Assembly (NCBI GenBank): GCA_963718105.1
Contig: OY970352.1
Coordinates: 4,774,001-4,838,000 of the forward strand
DNA: 64,000 nucleotides
Reading direction: 5' to 3'
Source of the DNA: DASYKT01 sp963718105
Lineage (GTDB): Bacteria; Acidobacteriota; Blastocatellia; Pyrinomonadales; Pyrinomonadaceae
Under the pieces are notes generated by a model. It was not told the DNA's origin. It saw only the letters and a program-made list of their open reading frames with translations, and ran no database searches. This document shows, in pieces, positions 59,878-64,000 of the stretch; position 1 is the stretch's first letter, and each line of letters starts with the position of its first letter. The translations under genes and the position numbers were made by a program.

Positions 59878-59906
59878 AGCCACGAATTACACAAATTACA
59901 CGAATT
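59878..59906. repeat. Intergenic word AGCCACGAATTACACAAATT
   Basis: Copy of the word described at 54656, here overlapping the last bases of ttcA (59905). GTGTGGTTCGTGGTTAA lies 25 bases before as an imperfect complement, so the pair may form a hairpin. Confidence 0.65.
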
Positions 59907-60792
59907 AAGCGTCCAGCGCTACGGTTTGGATAAAACTCGGCGCTAAAGCCGCCTCGCTGTGATCAAACACGGCGTCGAGTTCTTTTTCGACGCTGCCGTG
60001 GCCGGGCGGGATCTTTTTCACCAGCGGCTCGAAATTTTTGAAATCATACAATTCGTTATCCAGCAGGTGCGAGCCCGTGACGTTCGTGAGCGCGGTGAGG
60101 ATGGTGCTGCGAATGTGCGGGATCTCTTTTTCCAGTTCGGCGACGATCTCTTTGACGCGGGCGCGTTTTAAATTCGGCTGCGAGCCGCAGAGGTTGCAGG
60201 GGATGATCGGAAACTGCATCTCATCGGAAAATGCCGCGAGGTCTTTTTCCTTTGAATAGCAAAGCGGGCGGATCACCGTGTTGCGTTTGTCGTCCGAACG
60301 CAGGATCGGCGGCATCGCCTTCAACTGCCCGACAAAGAATAAATTCAGCAAAAAGGTGGCGATCACGTCATCAGAATGATGGCCGAGCGCGATCTTGGTG
60401 CAGCCTTCTTCGACCGCGATGTTGTACAAAATGCCGCGCCGCAGACGCGAGCAGACTGAGCAGAAAGTTTTTCCTTCGGGAACCAGCCGCGTGACGATCG
60501 AATACGTATCTTCTTCGACGATGCGGTAATTAACGCCGATACCATCCAGGTATTCCGGCAGCACGTGCCCGGGAAAACCGGGCTGTTTCTGGTCAAGATT
60601 GACGGCCAATATCTCGAATTTCACCGGCGCGCGTTTTTGCACGTCCAGCAGCAGATTCAGCAATGAATAGCTGTCTTTGCCGCCGGATAGGCAGACCATT
60701 ACCCGGTCGCCTTGCTCGATCATGTTAAAATCCCGAATGGCGCGGCCCATCTGGCGTAATAATTTGGTCTTTACTTTGCTTTCCGTAAACAA
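59905..60792 (-). CDS. ttcA: tRNA 2-thiocytidine synthase TtcA
   Basis: A 295-residue PP-loop ATPase. The ATP motif is MVCLSGGKDSYSLLNLLLD; two CxxC pairs, CSVCSRLRRGILY and CNLCGSQPNLKRARVKE, hold the [4Fe-4S] cluster used to thiolate cytidine 32 of tRNA. GHHSDDVIATFLLNLFF is the TtcA signature. The best start is TTG at 60792, with CAGGAG seven bases upstream; the longer frame to 60948 has no ribosome site and enters the promoter of the divergent gene. Sulfur could come from the cysteine desulfurase encoded at 48761. Confidence 0.93.
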   Translation of the reverse strand: MFTESKVKTKLLRQMGRAIRDFNMIEQGDRVMVCLSGGKDSYSLLNLLLDVQKRAPVKFEILAVNLDQKQPGFPGHVLPEYLDGIGVNYRIVEEDTYSIVTRLVPEGKTFCSVCSRLRRGILYNIAVEEGCTKIALGHHSDDVIATFLLNLFFVGQLKAMPPILRSDDKRNTVIRPLCYSKEKDLAAFSDEMQFPIIPCNLCGSQPNLKRARVKEIVAELEKEIPHIRSTILTALTNVTGSHLLDNELYDFKNFEPLVKKIPPGHGSVEKELDAVFDHSEAALAPSFIQTVALDA

Positions 60793-60831
60793 TTTTATAC
60801 TCCTGAAACGTTTAAAAATGGCAGGAAATAT

Positions 60832-60880
60832 ATTTTTTTGCAAATAGGCCGGTCTTGACCTATTATGTCTGCAAAGTTTA
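60832..60880 (+). promoter_or_regulatory. Upstream element of the M1-like peptidase gene, shared with 63823
   Basis: TTTTTTTGCAAATAGGCCGG then TCTTGACCTATTATGTCTG. The same order of blocks (TTTTTGCAAA, ATAG-CCG, GACCTATTAT, CTG) appears before the next gene at 63823-63865. TATTAT is a likely -10. It lies 80 bases before the ATG. Confidence 0.6.
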
Positions 60881-60955
60881 AGCGGCCCAATTTCCATAGA
60901 CCGTAACCCTAAAAAATTAAACCGGCAGAACCTTGTTCTGCTCCCCAAAAGCTAT

Positions 60956-63481
60956 ATGAAAAAACGTATTTTATTGTATTTTATCGCGCTCGGCTCTTTT
61001 GCTCCTGCAATTTTCGCGCAAGATCCGCAGCCCCAGGAAACACCCCGCGTCGTCGGGGAAGTGACGGTGACGGCCAAGAATGCCAACGCCGACCCTCTCT
61101 ATAAAGAGCTCAAGGTCAGGTCACTCGAACCCGGTTCTTTCTCAGATTGCGTCCTGGTCACCAATCTAACGCTTAAGAAAGATCGCGGCACATTCGTCTT
61201 TAAGGGCGGCGAGATATGTTTTCTGGCGCCGGTCAAGGGACGCCACACAGGCGCGGTATTTATCGGAGACGGCGAATTTCATCTGACGCCGCCGAACGAA
61301 ACGGAAAAGAAAAGCATTTCCATTTTTATCGAAGCCGGCGAAGTAAATGAACAATTTGCCCAACTGGTAATGATGTTCACGGATAAGACGGTGGAGGAGA
61401 TAAAAAGTTCTCCTAATGCGAAAGCCGGCGACAGCGCCGCCGCCGGCGGGCGCGCCCGCGATCTCTTTCGCGATAAAGAGACGCTGCTGAAAAGGCAGTT
61501 TCGATACAACATGTCATCCCGTATTCTGGCCGATCTTTATACGCCTGACCGCCCCGGTTTTTTCATCTCTTTTATCGACGGCAAAAGTTACGGGAAACTT
61601 GTTTATGCCATCGACCCTTTGGGAATACCCGAGGTCTATCCGGAGCAGGTGCAGTTGCTTAGTTACGCAGAGAATACCGGCGGCATATGGACGGCTTTCC
61701 ATCTGCAGGAAGAATATGCCAAAGGCACCGCGAATAGCTGGACCGACCGCCGTATTTACGACATCACCAAACACGAGATCGATACCACCATTCAGGGAAC
61801 AAAACTGATCGTTAAAGATGTGCTTACCATGCAAATGCGGGCCGCCAATATACAGTTCATCCCCTTCGATCTTTTCCGCAGCCTGCGGGTCAAAAGCGTC
61901 CGTACCGAGGATAACACCGAGCTCGACTTTATCCAGGAAAGCAAGGATGAAGACGCGGATTTCGGAGTCATCCTGCCAAAAGCCCCGGAGCCGGGGAAAC
62001 CCTTTAAATTGACGTTCGAATACGAAGGTTCCGAGGCCCTGCGCCTGGCCGGCAAGGGCAACTATATATTACTGCCGCGCTCAACCTGGTACCCGAATAA
62101 TCCGAACACCGCCTTTGGCGACCGGGCGGAATTCGATCTTACTTTTCGCTATCCGAAAAAATTCCTCCTGATCGCCACCGGTAACCGCGTCGGAGCGGAA
62201 GAAGTGGCCGGCGATCTGAAAGTGTCCAAATGGTCCACGGAGGGAACGAACCTGGCAGTGGCGGGATTTAACTATGGCGATTTCAAACAAACCGACGTGG
62301 CTGACGACGTCACCGGGCTCGCCCTGGAAGTATTTGCCAATCGTGAGCTTCCGGATGAGATGAAAGCAATTCAGGTGCAGGTCGAACAGGCCGAAAGCGC
62401 CGGGGCCGTGACCGGCACGACCTTTGGATCGATGAGCACCAGCGCCGGCGCTAAAATGGTGCTGACCGAGGCGCAGAACGCCGTCCGCATCTACAGCAAT
62501 TTTTTTGGAAAGCTGCCTTATAAGCGGGTTGCCATGACCCAGCAGCCGGCGGGATTTTTCGGGCAGGCGTGGCCGACCCTCGTTTTTATGCCTTACTTTG
62601 CCTTTATGGGCGAAACGCACCGGACCCAGTTGTTCGGTATTCGCGGCGGCACAGACGGTTTCTGGCGTGAAGTGGCCGCCCACGAGGTTGCTCATCAATG
62701 GTGGGGGCACACGGTCGGGTGGACGAGCTATCACGACCAGTGGATGAGCGAAGGATTTGCCCAGTTTTCGACCGCGCTTTTTATTCAATATGTTAAAAAA
62801 GACGTCAACAAGTTCAATGATTTCTGGGAAGACCAGCGAAAGCAGATCACAGAAGCCACGCCGGCGACCAAAGGCAAAAAACCTTATACAGTCGGGCCGG
62901 TTACCCAGGGCTATCGCCTGAACACGGCCAAGACCGGCGCCATCGCCCAATCAATGATCTATCCGAAAGGCGCTTATATCCTGCACATGCTGAGAATGAT
63001 GATGTTCGATCATAAGGGCGGCACCGGCGATTCTAATTTCCGCAAAATGATGAACGACTTTATCAAGACCCACTATAACCAGGACGTTTCCACCGAAGAT
63101 TTCAAACGCATTGTCGAAAAACACGTCACGCCGGAAATGAATGTGACGGGCGACGGCAAAATGGATTGGTTCTTTGACAGTTGGGTATATGGCGCGGACA
63201 TTCCGGAACTTAAGATCGACTACACGGTGAGCAACGGGCCTGACGGTAAAACCATTTTCAATGGAAAGATCACCCAGGCCGGCGTATCAAAGGATTTTGT
63301 CTCGCTAATGCCGCTCTATATGGATTTCGGGATCGGGCTGAAATATATCGGCCGGATCGCGATCAAGGGCAATTCCACGCTGGAAATGAACAATATTGCG
63401 CTGCCCTCGGCGCCCAAAAAAGTGGCGGTCGATGCCTTTAAAGATATTCTGAACACCAGGATCACGGTGAACGGAAAGTAA
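60956..63481 (+). CDS. Secreted M1-like metallopeptidase
   Basis: An 841-residue exported protein (signal to about IFAQD). The gluzincin zinc site is VAAHEVAHQWWGHTVGWTSY with the distal Glu in QWMSEGFAQFS. The GAMEN exopeptidase motif is not present at the expected place, where VAMTQQPAGFFGQAWPTLVF is found, so it may be an endopeptidase or a diverged member. The first 400 residues contain two beta-sandwich regions. The C-terminal 150 residues (MDWFFDSWVYGADIPELKID) form the usual M1 end. The gene at the right window edge may be a paralogue. Confidence 0.85.
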   Translation: MKKRILLYFIALGSFAPAIFAQDPQPQETPRVVGEVTVTAKNANADPLYKELKVRSLEPGSFSDCVLVTNLTLKKDRGTFVFKGGEICFLAPVKGRHTGAVFIGDGEFHLTPPNETEKKSISIFIEAGEVNEQFAQLVMMFTDKTVEEIKSSPNAKAGDSAAAGGRARDLFRDKETLLKRQFRYNMSSRILADLYTPDRPGFFISFIDGKSYGKLVYAIDPLGIPEVYPEQVQLLSYAENTGGIWTAFHLQEEYAKGTANSWTDRRIYDITKHEIDTTIQGTKLIVKDVLTMQMRAANIQFIPFDLFRSLRVKSVRTEDNTELDFIQESKDEDADFGVILPKAPEPGKPFKLTFEYEGSEALRLAGKGNYILLPRSTWYPNNPNTAFGDRAEFDLTFRYPKKFLLIATGNRVGAEEVAGDLKVSKWSTEGTNLAVAGFNYGDFKQTDVADDVTGLALEVFANRELPDEMKAIQVQVEQAESAGAVTGTTFGSMSTSAGAKMVLTEAQNAVRIYSNFFGKLPYKRVAMTQQPAGFFGQAWPTLVFMPYFAFMGETHRTQLFGIRGGTDGFWREVAAHEVAHQWWGHTVGWTSYHDQWMSEGFAQFSTALFIQYVKKDVNKFNDFWEDQRKQITEATPATKGKKPYTVGPVTQGYRLNTAKTGAIAQSMIYPKGAYILHMLRMMMFDHKGGTGDSNFRKMMNDFIKTHYNQDVSTEDFKRIVEKHVTPEMNVTGDGKMDWFFDSWVYGADIPELKIDYTVSNGPDGKTIFNGKITQAGVSKDFVSLMPLYMDFGIGLKYIGRIAIKGNSTLEMNNIALPSAPKKVAVDAFKDILNTRITVNGK

Positions 63482-63919
63482 AATTGGCTTAGCCTATAAA
63501 GTCCTTTTTATTAAGAAAGTCGTTAACCTGGGAGCGCCGGTGTCCCGCCGGCTTGGATCGCGCGGCGATCTAAAAAGCCTTTATGAATACGCCCGTTAGC
63601 GTGACTGGAGTCACGCTTGCCGGCGAGACGCAGGCGCTCCCAGGTATGCGCGCGCTTTTCAAATTAAAGACTTTATGGGCAAAGCCAGTAAAATTTATCA
63701 TCAACCAGGATAGTTCCACGATCTGCCGTCACTTCCGCATAACACCGGCGTGACGGCAGATCCGCGGCCTCTCATAACCCAGCCATAATCAACCGTAACC
63801 AGCCAGGATCGCGGGAAACCTTTTTGCAAAAATAGCCGTACTAAGACCTATTATCTGAGCTAATTTACCAGGGCTATTCTCTTCCCTTTAAATACCAGCC
63901 TGTTACCTTTTTCAGCGTT
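63482..63919. repeat. Family A palindromic element (copy A6) and further hairpin in a gap
   Basis: 63530-63641 has arms GGGAGCGCCGGTGTCCCGCC and GGCGAGACGCAGGCGCTCCC, with inner hairpins GATCGC-GCG-GCGATC and AGCGTGACT-GG-AGTCACGCT. A second hairpin, GATCTGCCGTCAC with GTGACGGCAGATC (63720-63762), is perfect over 13 pairs. The promoter-like element of the last gene lies at 63823-63865. No gene is visible. Confidence 0.82.
63823..63865 (+). promoter_or_regulatory. Upstream element of the last gene, relative of 60832
   Basis: CTTTTTGCAAAAATAGCCGT, ACTAAGACCTATTATCTGAG. TTTTTGCAAA and GACCTATTAT have nearly the same spacing as in front of the M1-like gene. The ATG is 55 bases on. Confidence 0.6.
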
Positions 63920-64000
63920 ATGAAGAACTCAATTTTATTCTGCTTGTTGGTTTTGGCTGTTTATTCGACGTCCGTGTCCGCGCAGGACCCGGAGCCTACG
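63920..64000 (+). CDS. Start of a secreted protein, partial
   Basis: Only 27 residues are in the window: a signal peptide (MKNSILFCLLVLAVYSTSVS) cleaved before AQDPEPT. The M1-like protein before it starts its mature part with AQDPQPQ, and both genes have the same upstream blocks, so this may well be a paralogous peptidase. The rest lies beyond the right edge. Confidence 0.6.
   Translation, partial: MKNSILFCLLVLAVYSTSVSAQDPEPT

Noticed and set aside
60793..60948. Longer N-terminus of TtcA
   Set aside because: CAGGAG lies seven bases before TTG 60792, and the extension covers the upstream element of the divergent peptidase gene.

Overview
The window (about 53% G+C, densely coded on both strands) looks like a chromosomal segment of an Acidobacteriota bacterium, probably of the Blastocatellia/Pyrinomonadaceae type. 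The reasons are a VWFA-related protein of the acidobacterial kind (19586-20710), many secreted proteins of unknown role, secreted M1 and C25 peptidases, ECF sigma loci and a very large set of intergenic palindromic repeats. The placement is an inference; there is no rRNA or other phylogenetic marker here.

Layout. 1-2000: TPR protein (cut by the window edge), Fe/Mn superoxide dismutase with a clear terminator, and a [2Fe-2S] ferredoxin. 2318-9912: a membrane glycosyltransferase-like protein coupled to a lipoprotein, an FGGY sugar kinase and transketolase. Between the last two sits a compact PvuII-type restriction-modification cassette: a helix-turn-helix/PvuII endonuclease fusion on the minus strand, a divergent N4-cytosine methyltransferase on the plus strand, and a palindromic operator between them. 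By eye I found no CAGCTG (the PvuII site) in the 64 kb. 9913-11100: a sparse, AT-rich scar with a transketolase remnant, a small ORF and an orphan antitoxin-like gene. 11252-20710: secreted amidohydrolase, NTF2-like protein, transglutaminase, DinB protein, a bacterial cystatin, methyltransferase plus quinone oxidoreductase, and the VWFA protein. 20711-21764: a 1 kb gene-free stretch with several repeats and a candidate pseudoknotted RNA. 21765-27931: ECF sigma factor, anti-sigma-like membrane protein and a secreted protein, then two PKD/Ig-like paralogues flanking a 2OG-Fe(II) oxygenase and an LtrA/UBP-zinc-finger fusion. 28342-30114: a PerR/Fur regulator with a 7-1-7 operator in its own promoter, followed by peroxiredoxin and a thioredoxin-like protein, an oxidative-stress block. 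30335-41403: DUF4112 protein, M1 aminopeptidase, HEAT-cyclophilin fusion and a 1956-residue surface protein with SdrD-B-like modules and a gingipain-type C25 protease domain. 41697-48676: a minus-strand run with cdaR-cdaA (c-di-AMP synthesis), CDF metal transporter, CBS-containing M50 protease, MreB and an FHA-GAF-class III cyclase. 48761-56194: cysteine desulfurase and several secreted or regulatory proteins, including a cysteine-containing four-repeat (A-B-B-A) protein. 56358-64000: a second ECF locus with two tiny membrane proteins and a serine hydrolase, tRNA 2-thiocytidine synthase TtcA, an M1-like peptidase, and the start of what may be its paralogue behind a similar upstream element.

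The most striking feature is the intergenic space. At least five unrelated families of inverted-repeat elements recur. The best one (family A) has two complementary hairpin arms carrying GGAG at the foot and two inner hairpins, and its stems keep pairing while their bases change from copy to copy, as expected for REPIN-like elements. No RAYT or other transposase is present, so they would be mobilised in trans if they still move.
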